Shown: positions 44,799 to 52,590, counted from the stretch's first letter. The stretch: 64,000 nucleotides of DNA from an uncultured Sphingomonas sp. (GCF_946478955.1 NZ_CAMLDL010000004.1:62001-126000), one strand, 5' to 3'. The notes: generated by a model from the sequence alone, not told the origin. Translations and numbers: made by a program.

Positions 44799-45653
44799 TT
44801 ATTTCGCCGGGCGGCAGTCCTTGAACCAGGCGATCGGTTGAATTTCGCGATATTCGTGGAACGTCCCCGTCAGCTTTACGGTCTTACCGGGCTTTAGCTG
44901 CAGGGTGTAAGTGCCGGTGCCCGGCGCCATCAGGCAACTGAGGTCGGTCTTGAACTTCGCGGCGTTGGGAAGGCGGAACGCTTCGTCCCACGGGTTGGGG
45001 ATTTTGAAGACCACGTTGAAGGCGTTGCCGTCACGACCGACATAATCGACGATGCCGTCGAGCGTGAACATCTTGCCTTTGTAGCGCAGCGGGATGGTCG
45101 CGGCATTGCGTTCGGCGTCCTTGCTGATCTGGTGGGAGAAAGCGAGCGCGCTCATCGCCACCGGCGCGGCAGTGCCGAGATTGCCGCCACTCGCGCCCTT
45201 CTTGGCCAGCGCAATGCCTTCCTTTCCGCCGCGAAGCGAGCCGAGGATGGTGCAAAGCTCCGACTTGGCGTCTGCTTCCTTGGTGAACATACCAGCGGGC
45301 ATCTTCGCCTCGATCGTAACGGTCGCAACGCCGCCTTCGCTGACGGCGTTCACCTCGAACGGGATTTTGCGCGACTTTCCGGTTAGCGGCTGTTCGACCA
45401 GCATCGACCCCGCCTCCGGCTCGGCAATGATCACGTCATAGCCTTTGCCGGTCATGATGCCCTTGACCTGGTTGATGGCGTTGGCGCTGCTGAGGTCGCG
45501 AACGCTTTGCGTCGCCCGGAATTTCAAGCCGGTGATGCCGTTGCCCGATTTCTGGAAGGTGGAATCGCACGCCGATTGCGCCAAGGCTGGGGCGGCACAA
45601 AGCGCAACGAAGGAAAAGCCGACGACAAGCCCTGCTGTATGAACAAATGACAT
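44799..45653 (-). CDS. Secreted protein of unknown function, 284 aa
   Basis: Sec signal (VGFSFVALCAAPALAQS) then a two-part mature chain. The first part (residues about 30-130) looks like a BON/TBP-like alpha-beta repeat (LSSANAINQVKGIMTGKGYDVIIAEPEAGSMLVEQP). The last 110 residues (IPLRYKGKMFTLDGIVDYVGRDGNAFNVVFKI ... LKPGKTVKLTGTF) resemble an OB-fold tRNA_anti-like domain. No enzyme motif. Cys residues are few and paired (near 29, about 133, 245, 280), compatible with periplasmic disulfides. Confidence 0.75.
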   Translation of the reverse strand: MSFVHTAGLVVGFSFVALCAAPALAQSACDSTFQKSGNGITGLKFRATQSVRDLSSANAINQVKGIMTGKGYDVIIAEPEAGSMLVEQPLTGKSRKIPFEVNAVSEGGVATVTIEAKMPAGMFTKEADAKSELCTILGSLRGGKEGIALAKKGASGGNLGTAAPVAMSALAFSHQISKDAERNAATIPLRYKGKMFTLDGIVDYVGRDGNAFNVVFKIPNPWDEAFRLPNAAKFKTDLSCLMAPGTGTYTLQLKPGKTVKLTGTFHEYREIQPIAWFKDCRPAK

Positions 45654-45776
45654 GTAACCCCCAGAAACTGCCTAGTGCCCTACTGACGTAGCACACCATC
45701 GTTCGGCAGCAATAGCTGTTCGACAGAATGGGGTTACTTTGTGGAAAGTTGCGACGTTATTGGGTGACCGCACCCG

Positions 45777-46514
45777 CTACCTGCCGCGCGGCGGCGTTAG
45801 GCCGAAGTCGTCGAAGCTGAAGCGGTAGCGGGTTTCGTCGGGGTAGGGCGCGCGGGCGGTCAGGGTGCCGTGGTCGGAGAAGCTGAACAGCCAGCTGCCC
45901 GCGCTGTCGGGGACCGGGGCGGTGAAGGCGGCGGCGTCGAACAGCGCGGCGTTGTGGGTGCCGGGGTCGCGGGCGGATTCGTATCGGATCAGCTGGGCGC
46001 CGATGGAGCGGGCTTCGGTCGCGAACGCCTGACAGGCGCCATAGTCATTGGGGTCGATCCACCGTTCGCGTTGCGCCACAAAGGGCTCTGCGGAGAGGTC
46101 GAGTGCGCGCGCCACCTTCACGGGGATGGTGAAGGCCCAATATTCCATGACGCTGCGGGGCAGGCGTGATTGCGGCGCGGCGGCGTAGAAGCGCATTTGC
46201 CAATAGGCGCTTTCGGCGATGGCGGTCGCAAGCTTTTCGGCGCCATAGAAAATGCCGGGGCGTTCGTGGGCGCGGCGAAACCGGGTGGCACCGGCATAGC
46301 CATAGCGGAACGGAGTAGCGAGGAGGTGGTGAAGTCCTTGCGCGGCGGCCGGCAGCGGCGGCTTCGCTTCCTCGATTAGCGCCTCCAGCACATCCTGTTC
46401 GGCAAGGTCGGCGGTCAGCCGCTCGGTCGAACGGCGGTGCTGCGCCTCGACCAGCCGCACGAGGCGGCGGGCGTAGCGGCGGAAGTTTTCTGTAGTGGGC
46501 GGAGGAGAACTCAC
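45777..46514 (-). CDS. RES-domain toxin (NAD+ phosphorylase type)
   Basis: 245 residues. The RES core is visible as FRRAHERPGIFYGAEKLATAIAESAYWQMRFYA (conserved Arg, Tyr, Glu, Ser), with GACQAFATEARSIGAQLIRYESARDPG further on. RES toxins of Xre-RES pairs degrade NAD+. It lies 17 bases after its antitoxin gene on the same strand, as in canonical Xre-RES modules. Confidence 0.9.
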   Translation of the reverse strand: MSSPPPTTENFRRYARRLVRLVEAQHRRSTERLTADLAEQDVLEALIEEAKPPLPAAAQGLHHLLATPFRYGYAGATRFRRAHERPGIFYGAEKLATAIAESAYWQMRFYAAAPQSRLPRSVMEYWAFTIPVKVARALDLSAEPFVAQRERWIDPNDYGACQAFATEARSIGAQLIRYESARDPGTHNAALFDAAAFTAPVPDSAGSWLFSFSDHGTLTARAPYPDETRYRFSFDDFGLTPPRGR

Positions 46515-46531
46515 GGCGTTTGACTTTGCGG

Positions 46532-46918
46532 CTAGGCCTGGCCGCGGAAATCGTCGACATAATCGGCGACCAGGAACAGACCGCGGATAGTGGTGATCAG
46601 GTCGATCGGCCGTGCGCCAAGGTCGCTGTTGTCGCTGTTCAGCCAGGCGGTCGCGGCGGAATCATCCCCGCCCATCAGCGCATCGAGCGAGCGGAACAGG
46701 CGGACGAACAGCTGCGCCAGCTCAAACGGCTTGCTGCCCCGTTCCAGCACCCACTTGCCATTGCGAAGCCGCGACACGGTCGGCCCGCTGACCCCGATGA
46801 TCTGGCCCAGCGTTTCATTGCTGATCGACCAAATCGACGCGGCTTTTGCCGTGGCGCGAGACAGGACAACGCCTTCATCGGGAAGGACCGAGGGGCGGGC
46901 GGCGGTGGTCAGGGACAT
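46532..46918 (-). CDS. Xre/MbcA/ParS-type antitoxin
   Basis: 128 residues from ATG 46918, with AGGAGA 6 bases upstream; ATG 46924 abuts that site. N-terminal helix-turn-helix region (KAASIWSISNETLGQIIGVSGPTVSRLRNGKW) and C-terminal DUF2384 toxin-binding region (FELAQLFVRLFRSLDALMGGDDSAATAWLNSDNSDLGARPIDLI). Neutralises the RES toxin and represses the operon. A palindrome TATCATGATA at 46942-46951 lies in its leader. Confidence 0.9.
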   Translation of the reverse strand: MSLTTAARPSVLPDEGVVLSRATAKAASIWSISNETLGQIIGVSGPTVSRLRNGKWVLERGSKPFELAQLFVRLFRSLDALMGGDDSAATAWLNSDNSDLGARPIDLITTIRGLFLVADYVDDFRGQA

Positions 46919-46941
46919 ATTCATTCTCCTGAACAAATATG

Positions 46942-46951
46942 TATCATGATA
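46942..46951. promoter_or_regulatory. Candidate autoregulatory operator of the Xre-RES module
   Basis: Perfect 10-bp palindrome TATCATGATA, 24 bases upstream of the antitoxin start, within an AT-rich block that contrasts with the flanking GC-rich DNA. Xre antitoxins commonly bind such a site. Confidence 0.5.
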
Positions 46952-46987
46952 TTCAGCAGAATTCAATGTAATCGACGAGGCGACGCG

Positions 46988-47491
46988 TCAGCGTTTGGTG
47001 GCCTGGCCTTGGCCGACATTGGCTTTCATCAATATCTCGCGGGTGCCGGTGCTGGCGGCCGGGTTTGGCGTCCAGTCAACGCGGGCGGTGGCAGTGAAGG
47101 TGGCGAGCGTCACTAGCGCCCCCAGCGCGACGACGGCGGCCATGCGCCCGCGGCGCGTGACGGCTGGCTCATCGTCAAAGTGGACCGAGTAGCGCGGCGT
47201 AAAGGCGTTCAGCGGCGAGGCGGTGCGGCGATGATGCGATTCTTGCGGCGGGTGCTGCCGTGTATGATTGCGCGCGACCCAGCGCATCGCGTCATAGTTA
47301 GCGCGTTTGGCCGTATCGCGCAGGCAGTCATACGCCTCGTTGATCGCGTGGCAGCGCGCGCCAGCATCCGCATCCTTGTTCACATCAGGATGATACCGCC
47401 GCATGAGCGCGCGATACGCCCGCCGAAGCGCCGCCGCATCGGCATCGGGCGACACCCGGAGCGTCGCATAATAATCTACCTGCGCGTCCAT
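46988..47491 (-). CDS. J-domain protein with a membrane anchor
   Basis: 167 residues. J domain at residues 6-67 with intact HPD (RALMRRYHPDVNKDADAGAR) and YDCLRDTAKRANYDAM. After a His/Arg linker there is one membrane helix (RMAAVVALGALVTLATFTATA) and a short outer tail. It should recruit DnaK to a membrane-near client; client unknown. Confidence 0.87.
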   Translation of the reverse strand: MDAQVDYYATLRVSPDADAAALRRAYRALMRRYHPDVNKDADAGARCHAINEAYDCLRDTAKRANYDAMRWVARNHTRQHPPQESHHRRTASPLNAFTPRYSVHFDDEPAVTRRGRMAAVVALGALVTLATFTATARVDWTPNPAASTGTREILMKANVGQGQATKR

Positions 47492-47538
47492 GGGGGGAGG
47501 ATAGCTTGAGGAGGCGGCGCAATCAATCCAGAGCCAAT

Positions 47539-47580
47539 GTCAACTGTAACTTGACAGTTGACGATTCTAGCAATACAAAC
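47539..47580 (+). promoter_or_regulatory. higBA promoter and operator
   Basis: Perfect 9-bp inverted repeat GTCAACTGT (47539-47547), 6-base spacer, ACAGTTGAC (47554-47562). It overlaps the -35 hexamer TTGACA (47552-47557), followed by a 17-base spacer and TACAAA (47575-47580). Expected transcription start is about 47587, at the ATG of the toxin (47588), so the mRNA may be leaderless. Confidence 0.75.
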
Positions 47581-47587
47581 CGTATCG

Positions 47588-47866
47588 ATGCAGGTTGAGA
47601 ATATTCGGCATAAGGCGCTTCGACGACTTGCAACCAAAGATGATCGGCGGATCATGGAGCCAGGACGGCTGACAGACATGCTGGCGTTCATCAAGTCGGC
47701 ACCTACGTTTGACGATCTCTCGACGCCGCCGAATTTTGGCTTTCATGCATTGACCGGCGACCGTGCCGGGACATTTGCGATGACCGTGACGAAGAATTGG
47801 CGAATGACATTTGTGAAGGTCAACGATTCCGTGATCGCCGACCTCGATCTGGAGGATTACCACTGA
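47588..47866 (+). CDS. higB: HigB/RelE-type toxin
   Basis: About 92 residues from ATG 47588 (MQVENIRHKALRRLATKDD); a longer frame to 47558 would run into the operator. RelE fold blocks: NIRHKALRRL, FDDLSTPPNFGFHALTGDRAGTFAMTVTKNWRMTFV, VIADLDLEDYH, typical of HigB mRNA interferases that cut translating mRNA. The stop overlaps the antitoxin start (TGATG). Toxin-first order is the higBA arrangement. Confidence 0.9.
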   Translation: MQVENIRHKALRRLATKDDRRIMEPGRLTDMLAFIKSAPTFDDLSTPPNFGFHALTGDRAGTFAMTVTKNWRMTFVKVNDSVIADLDLEDYH

Positions 47867-48162
47867 TGGCTATTCAGTTTCACCCATCGATTTCGGTGCA
47901 TCCTGGGCCGTGGCTCAAGCGGAATGTTGTCGATCATTACGCGCTGTCGGTGTCCGACGCCGCCGACAAACTCGGCGTGTCGCGCCAGACGATGAGCAAG
48001 CTCTTGAACGGGCATCAGGGCCTCACCGGCGAAATGGCGATCCGCTTTGAAAAAGCGTTCGGGTTGAGTGCTGAGACGATGATGCAGATGCAGGCGGCGT
48101 ATGAGCTGGCGCAGGCACGGTCGCGCGAGGATGAAATTGAGGTGGAGCGGGTGGCGGCTTGA
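47866..48162 (+). CDS. higA: HigA-type antitoxin
   Basis: 98 residues, HigA family of Xre regulators: HPSISVHPGPWLKRNVVDHYALSVSDAADKLGVSRQTMSKLLNGHQGLTGEMAIRFEKAFGLSAETMMQMQAAYELAQAR. The helix-turn-helix recognition helix is SRQTMSKLLNG. It pairs with HigB and should bind the inverted repeat at 47539-47562. Confidence 0.92.
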   Translation: MAIQFHPSISVHPGPWLKRNVVDHYALSVSDAADKLGVSRQTMSKLLNGHQGLTGEMAIRFEKAFGLSAETMMQMQAAYELAQARSREDEIEVERVAA

Positions 48163-48185
48163 GGCACACCATCTGGCGCATTTAA

Positions 48186-48941
48186 CTAGGCTGAAGCCGG
48201 CAAAATTAGCCTTAAATGTCGATGCTCAAACCCTTTGAAATCACGATAGCAGTTTGCCTGTTCCGCATCATCTAGCACAATCCGCGCTACAGTTGCTGCG
48301 CTCATCAAGCATCGATAGGCATAGAAGGGCTGCTGTTTTGCAAACTGGCCGACAGCGACATCGTCGAATATCGGACTTAGGTCAAAGCGAGGCGGCGGTC
48401 CCGAAACCATACCCATGATTGGGTGCGAGCGCGCGTGTACAAAATCCGAGAAGGTCGAGTGAAGGAGTCGATCATTCTTGTCGGCATCGCTTGGATTTTC
48501 TTGGTCTAGCGCTCGATTTATGAATGCCCTTATCGCTTTGCGTCGATAGGGCGGTCCCACATCGCCGGTTTCTGACCAGAAATAACTTACATAGGAGTCA
48601 TGAACGTCGCCCCATTTGCCGGTCACAACTCCGAGTACGATGAACAAAATGTCATCGCAAATTTCGTCCATCATCCGATATAAAACGCCAATCTCCTGTA
48701 AGCGCCCACTCAACAGAAGTATGTCGGCAGCCTTCACACCAGAAATCTGTCGTGCAAGTTTTTGTATCAGTAACTGATCTACTGATTGTTCTGTGAAGCG
48801 CCAATTGTAGGTTCCCTCCCATGGCACCACCCTCGCGGGTGCTATTGCATTCTCAATCTTCGAGAAATTGTGCTCAGCAAGGGCTAAGCCTTCGACCACT
48901 GCATCCCGCATAGGATAAGCCTGCAATCGGACGTCAGTCAC
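48186..48941 (-). CDS. Low-GC hypothetical protein coupled to uvrD
   Basis: 251 residues; DNA is visibly lower in GC than its neighbours, suggesting transfer. No signal peptide. Mostly alpha-helical. The segment LLHSTFSDFVHARSHPIMGMVSGPPPRFDLSP resembles a block seen in HEPN-like/DUF5677-like proteins, but this is an impression, not an assignment. Its start overlaps the uvrD stop by ATGA, so it is translated after uvrD. It lies beside two toxin-antitoxin pairs. Confidence 0.7.
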   Translation of the reverse strand: MTDVRLQAYPMRDAVVEGLALAEHNFSKIENAIAPARVVPWEGTYNWRFTEQSVDQLLIQKLARQISGVKAADILLLSGRLQEIGVLYRMMDEICDDILFIVLGVVTGKWGDVHDSYVSYFWSETGDVGPPYRRKAIRAFINRALDQENPSDADKNDRLLHSTFSDFVHARSHPIMGMVSGPPPRFDLSPIFDDVAVGQFAKQQPFYAYRCLMSAATVARIVLDDAEQANCYRDFKGFEHRHLRLILPASA

Positions 48942-51406
48942 TCCAAACTCACAAACGTATCTAGGACCCGCTTCCGGCCCGCCTTCTCAAACTCGATCTC
49001 CAGCTTGTTGCCTTCGATTTCCGCGATCGTGCCGTAGCCGAATTTGGTGTGGAAGATGCGTTGGCCTAGCGACAGGTCGTCGCGGCCTTTGTTGCCCAGG
49101 CTGATGGCGGAGGCGCGGGATTCTGTGGGGGTACGGGCGGCGGTGGGCCCCCTCCACCGGGTTTCACCCGGTCGCGCACTGTGCTGGCCTGCCCCCGGCA
49201 GGCCATGCTCGCGCGCTCCCCGGTCCGGGGAGGAACTAGCGCGCTGCCAGCCCGGGCCTCTTGTGCTCGCGCGGTCGCTTCGGGCGGCGGCGAGGTGGGC
49301 GAAGGGGTCGGTGTGTTCGCTCCATTGGGCGCGCCACAGGCTTTCGCCGCCGGTCATGGTGGTTTCGGTTTCGATATGCTCGTCCGGCAATTCACCGACG
49401 AAGCGGCTGGGGATGCTGCTGGTCCATTGGCCGTAGATGCGGCGGTTGGCGGCGTGGAGGATGGTTGCCAGTTCGCGCGCGCGGGTGATGGCGACATAGG
49501 CGAGGCGGCGTTCCTCCTCCAGGCTGGCGAGGCCGCCTTCGTCCATTGCCCGCTGTGACGGGAACACGCCTTCTTCCCAGCCCGCCAGGAACACGACGGG
49601 GAATTCCAGGCCCTTGGCGGCGTGGATGGTCATGATGGTGACCTTGGGCTCGTCGCTGCGCTGATCATTGTCCATGACGAGGGAGACATGTTCGAGGAAT
49701 TCGCCGAGCGAGTCATATTCCTCCATCGCGCGGGCGAGTTCGGCGAGGTTTTCGAGGCGGCCGGCGGATTCCGCGCTGCGTTCCGCCTGAAGCATAGCAG
49801 TGTAGCCGGATTCGTCGAGGACGATGCGGGCGAGTTCGGCGTGGGTGATTCCGCCGGAAGGGCCCCCTCCGTCGGCTGGCGCCGCCACCTCCCCCGGAAA
49901 GCCGGGGGAGGGGATTTTACCGGCCATGGTGCGCCATCTGCCGATTTCGGTGATGAAACGGGCGAGGCTGTTGCGGGCGGCGGGGCGGAGTTCGTCGGTG
50001 CCCACGATCTGCGTGGCGGCGAGGAGCAAAGGCTGGCCGGTGCGGCGGGCGAAGTCGTGGATGGTGGCGAGCGCCTTGTCGCCGAGGCCGCGCTTGGGCT
50101 GATTGACGATGCGCTCGAACGCGAGGTCGTCGGCGGGCTGCGCGATCAGGCGGAGATAGGCGAGCGCGTCGCGGATTTCGGCGCGCTCGTAGAAGCGGAA
50201 GCCGCCGACGATCTGATAAGCGAGGCCGATGGAGATGAAGCGCTCTTCGAACTCGCGAGTCTGGAACTGGGCGCGGACGAGGATGGCGACGTCGGAGAGC
50301 GAGCCGCCGCGCCGGACGTGAGTCTCGATCTCCTCACCGACGCGGCGGGCTTCTTCAGGGCCGTCCCACACGCCGATGACCTTGACCTTCTCGCCTGTGT
50401 CGACCTCGGTCCACAGCTCCTTGCCCAATCGCCCGCTGTTGTTGGCGATCAGGCCGCCGGCGGCGGCGAGAATGTGCGGGGTGCTGCGGTAATTCTGTTC
50501 GAGGCGGATGACCTTGGCGCCGGGAAAGTCCTTCTCGAAGCGCAGGATGTTGGCGACCTCCGCCCCGCGCCAACTGTAGATCGACTGGTCATCGTCGCCG
50601 ACCACGCAGATGTTTCGGCGCGGCTCGGCAAGCAGGCGCAGCCATTCATACTGCGATGCGTTGGTATCCTGATATTCGTCGACGAGGATGTAGCGGAAGC
50701 GCTCGCGATATTGCTCGAGCACGTCCGGGTGCGCCTTGAAGATGGTCAGCATGTGCAGCAGCAGGTCGCCGAAGTCGCAGGCATTGAGGGTGCGCAGCCG
50801 GTCCTGATAGGCGGCGTATAACTCTTTACCCCGGCCATTGGCGAAGGCCTCGCTCTCCCCCGCGTCGATGTGCTTTGGGGTCCAGCCGCGGTTTTTCCAC
50901 CGGTCGATCAGCTGCGCCAGTTGCCGGGCAGGCCAGCGTTTCTCGTCTAGGTCGGCGGCGGCGATCAGCTGTTTCAGCACGCGCAGCTGATCATCGGTGT
51001 CGAGGATGGTGAAGTTCGATTGCAGGCCGACCAGTTCGGCGTGGCTCCGCAGCATCTTGGCCGCGACTGAGTGGAAGGTACCGAGCCACGGCATCCCTTC
51101 GACCGCGCCGCCGGTGATCTGTGCGACCCGCTCCTTCATCTCCCGCGCCGCCTTGTTGGTGAAAGTGACGGCGAGGATCTGGCTGGGCCAGGCGAGCCGC
51201 GTCGCCATCAAATGGGCAAGCCGGGCGGTGAGCGCAGCGGTCTTGCCCGTGCCCGCACCGGCCAGCATCAGCACCGGGCCTTCAGTGGTCAGGACTGCGT
51301 CGCGCTGCGGCGGGTTCAGACCCTTTATATAGGCGGGATCGGGAGTCAGGGCAGGGGATTCGGGCACAGCGAACAGGTAGGGAACATGGGCCCGCTGGGC
51401 AAGCAT
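48938..51406 (-). CDS. uvrD: DNA helicase UvrD/PcrA with two in-frame repeat insertions
   Basis: 822 residues, SF1A helicase: LNPPQRDAVLTTEGPVLMLAGAGTGKTAALTARLA (Q motif and Walker A), AVTFTNKAAREMKERV, ILVDEYQDTNASQYEWL, CVVGDDDQSIYSWRGAEVANI, IRLEQNYRSTPHIL, TIMTIHAAKGLEFPVVFLAG, RRLAYVAITRAR; C-terminal Tudor-like QRIFHTKFGYGTIAEIEGNKLEIEFE. It unwinds DNA in excision and mismatch repair. Two stretches absent from normal UvrD are translated repeats: KIPSPGFPGEVAAPADGGGP (DNA 49857-49917) after RWRTMAG, and the linker ASSSPDRGAREHGLPGAGQH onward (DNA 49145-49235). Both keep the frame. Confidence 0.96.
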   Translation of the reverse strand: MLAQRAHVPYLFAVPESPALTPDPAYIKGLNPPQRDAVLTTEGPVLMLAGAGTGKTAALTARLAHLMATRLAWPSQILAVTFTNKAAREMKERVAQITGGAVEGMPWLGTFHSVAAKMLRSHAELVGLQSNFTILDTDDQLRVLKQLIAAADLDEKRWPARQLAQLIDRWKNRGWTPKHIDAGESEAFANGRGKELYAAYQDRLRTLNACDFGDLLLHMLTIFKAHPDVLEQYRERFRYILVDEYQDTNASQYEWLRLLAEPRRNICVVGDDDQSIYSWRGAEVANILRFEKDFPGAKVIRLEQNYRSTPHILAAAGGLIANNSGRLGKELWTEVDTGEKVKVIGVWDGPEEARRVGEEIETHVRRGGSLSDVAILVRAQFQTREFEERFISIGLAYQIVGGFRFYERAEIRDALAYLRLIAQPADDLAFERIVNQPKRGLGDKALATIHDFARRTGQPLLLAATQIVGTDELRPAARNSLARFITEIGRWRTMAGKIPSPGFPGEVAAPADGGGPSGGITHAELARIVLDESGYTAMLQAERSAESAGRLENLAELARAMEEYDSLGEFLEHVSLVMDNDQRSDEPKVTIMTIHAAKGLEFPVVFLAGWEEGVFPSQRAMDEGGLASLEEERRLAYVAITRARELATILHAANRRIYGQWTSSIPSRFVGELPDEHIETETTMTGGESLWRAQWSEHTDPFAHLAAARSDRASTRGPGWQRASSSPDRGAREHGLPGAGQHSARPGETRWRGPTAARTPTESRASAISLGNKGRDDLSLGQRIFHTKFGYGTIAEIEGNKLEIEFEKAGRKRVLDTFVSLE
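49145..49232. repeat. Three-stem palindromic repeat inside uvrD (C-terminal linker)
   Basis: Starts with GGGCCCCCTCC (49145-49155) and has three perfect stems: ACCGGGT-TTC-ACCCGGT (49156-49172), GGCCTGCC-CCC-GGCAGGCC (49186-49204), CTCCCCGG-T-CCGGGGAG (49216-49232). Shares its first 11 bases with the other uvrD insertion at 49860. Confidence 0.8.
49857..49917. repeat. Palindromic repeat inside uvrD (domain 2 insertion)
   Basis: GGGCCCCCTCC block at 49860-49870, GTCGGC-TGGC-GCCG, then the perfect 10-bp stem CCTCCCCCGG (49888-49897) with CCGGGGGAGG (49902-49911) and GGATTTT. It matches a dispersed intergenic repeat type common in sphingomonads and is translated as part of uvrD. Confidence 0.8.
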
Positions 51407-51595
51407 TGTGGCATGGGCGACACGCAGATCGCTATCCGCTCTAATGACGCTTTCGTAAGCGTTAGATTGCGTATAGCATCACCGAACTTGCGTAATGGTC
51501 GTGACCGGGGCTCGGATTGCATGGCGTACGGCGGGGAGCATTCCCGCGGAGGCCGCGCTGATCCGGTTGCACGCAAGAGAAGGGGTAAATGCGAA

Positions 51596-51991
51596 ATGCG
51601 ATCCGGTGGGTGCCATTGCGGCGCGGTACGGTATGAAATGAAGGGCGAGCCCGCTTACAAGGCGATCTGCCATTGCAACGACTGCCGCCGGACGGCGGGT
51701 GCGCCCATGGTCGGATGGGCGATGGTGGGCCAGGGCCAGCTGAAAATCGAAGGCAAGCTGAAAATCTATCACAGCTCGCCGCTCGGCCGACGCCATTTCT
51801 GCCCCGAATGCGGCACCGGCCTGTTTTACACAAACGCAGTCGTTTTCCCCGACATGGTCGATGTGCAGATTGCGACGCTCGATAATCCGGATGAGATGGT
51901 TCCGGAAATTCAGTTGCAGGTGGCGGAACGGCTCGACTGGATGAAGTCGTTGGCCACGATGCCGGAATTTGATCGCTACGTCACCAGCTGA
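51596..51991 (+). CDS. GFA/CENP-V family zinc protein
   Basis: 131 residues from ATG 51596. Zinc Cys sites: GGCHCGAVRYE, ICHCNDCRRTAGAPM, FCPECGTGLFY. The family includes proteins once called glutathione-dependent formaldehyde-activating enzymes; most members have no proven activity. Alone on the plus strand after divergent uvrD. The frame is open far upstream but the extension has no family match. Confidence 0.9.
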   Translation: MRSGGCHCGAVRYEMKGEPAYKAICHCNDCRRTAGAPMVGWAMVGQGQLKIEGKLKIYHSSPLGRRHFCPECGTGLFYTNAVVFPDMVDVQIATLDNPDEMVPEIQLQVAERLDWMKSLATMPEFDRYVTS

Positions 51992-52128
51992 TCCGCGCCC
52001 GGCGCGCGCGCTATTCCTTCTGTTGAAAATCACGGGGCGCCTGCTATTCGGGCGCCGCGAATCGCAATGTTGGGTGGAATCCCGATGCATGCCTGTCGAT
52101 GAACCGACACTTTTCCGCGATATCCCCG

Positions 52129-52183
52129 TTATCCACAGGCAAAGACTCGATTTTTTTCCTTTCCCGACTCACCAAATCGAGTC
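52129..52183. promoter_or_regulatory. DnaA box with clustered GANTC sites
   Basis: A perfect DnaA box TTATCCACA at 52129-52137 is followed by three CcrM-type GANTC sites (52144, 52166, 52179). The first and last lie in a 10-bp inverted repeat GACTCGATTT (52144-52153) / AAATCGAGTC (52174-52183). The block is AT-rich and ends 10-20 bases before the GGA-rich region. It looks like a cell-cycle or replication-linked control region; one DnaA box is too few for an origin. Confidence 0.5.
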
Positions 52184-52194
52184 ATCAATACACC

Positions 52195-52590
52195 TGTGAT
52201 CGGGACGGAAGTCCCCGCCTCAACGAAGAGCCGGCAACGGCAGGACGGCGAGGAGAGGATGGAAGACCCGATCTCCACCGGATGGCGATGAGGAGGAACC
52301 CCGGTTCCAAGTCGGACCGCCGGAAGAGGCGCCGGAAGAGTTGGACTCATCCAGCGCGAAACGTGGCTCCCCCGGGAGCAGGCGACGCGCACGGAGAGAC
52401 TAACCCAAGAAGGGCCGTGGAAGGGCAGAAACCTGTCTTCGGACGAGGATTTTGTTTCGGAAGCGACGCCTGAGATGGCGAGCAAGGATCGAGGAGCAGG
52501 ACGTCTTCGGACGACCAAGCTGACGAACACCGGCAAACTGGTCTCGGCGCAGATGGGGGCTGACAGCAATGTCGGCCCCCATTTCTCTGT
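52195..52590 (+). ncRNA. Candidate GGA-rich structured RNA (CsrB-like)
   Basis: About 390 bases with no believable gene. GGA occurs 23 times between 52203 and 52511, several in the CAGGACG or GAGGATG context. Hairpins can be drawn: GGGAC-GGAA-GTCCC (52202-52215, GGA in the loop), GGAAC-CCCG-GTTCC near 52295, and CGTC-TTCG-GACG near 52502. The element ends in a strong terminator (52555-52586). The plus-strand frame over it (52099-52473) uses AGG, AGA, GGA and CGA codons that neighbouring genes avoid, so it is not coding. Size and GGA density match CsrB/RsmZ-type RNAs that titrate CsrA. Boundaries are estimates; the role is inference. Confidence 0.5.
52555..52586 (+). terminator. Terminator of the GGA-rich RNA
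   Basis: GGGGGCTGACA (52555-52565) pairs with TGTCGGCCCCC (52570-52580), 11 bp with one G-U, closed by a GCAA tetraloop, followed by ATTTCT. There is no T-run on the other strand, so it serves plus-strand transcription. Confidence 0.8.

Noticed and set aside
49622..50821. 399-residue plus-strand frame
   Set aside because: Antisense shadow of uvrD.
52129..52200. Chromosomal replication origin
   Set aside because: Only one perfect DnaA box was seen, no AT-rich unwinding block with multiple boxes, and neighbouring genes are not those usually next to oriC.
52099..52473. 124-residue plus-strand frame over the GGA-rich region
   Set aside because: Codon use (AGG, AGA, CGA, GGA) is unlike neighbouring genes, no start signal, and the DNA reads better as structured RNA.
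52195..52590. RNase P RNA or SRP RNA
   Set aside because: The conserved RNase P block GAGGAAAGTCCGGGCT and the SRP tetraloop region CAGGTCCGGAAGGAAGCAGC are not present.
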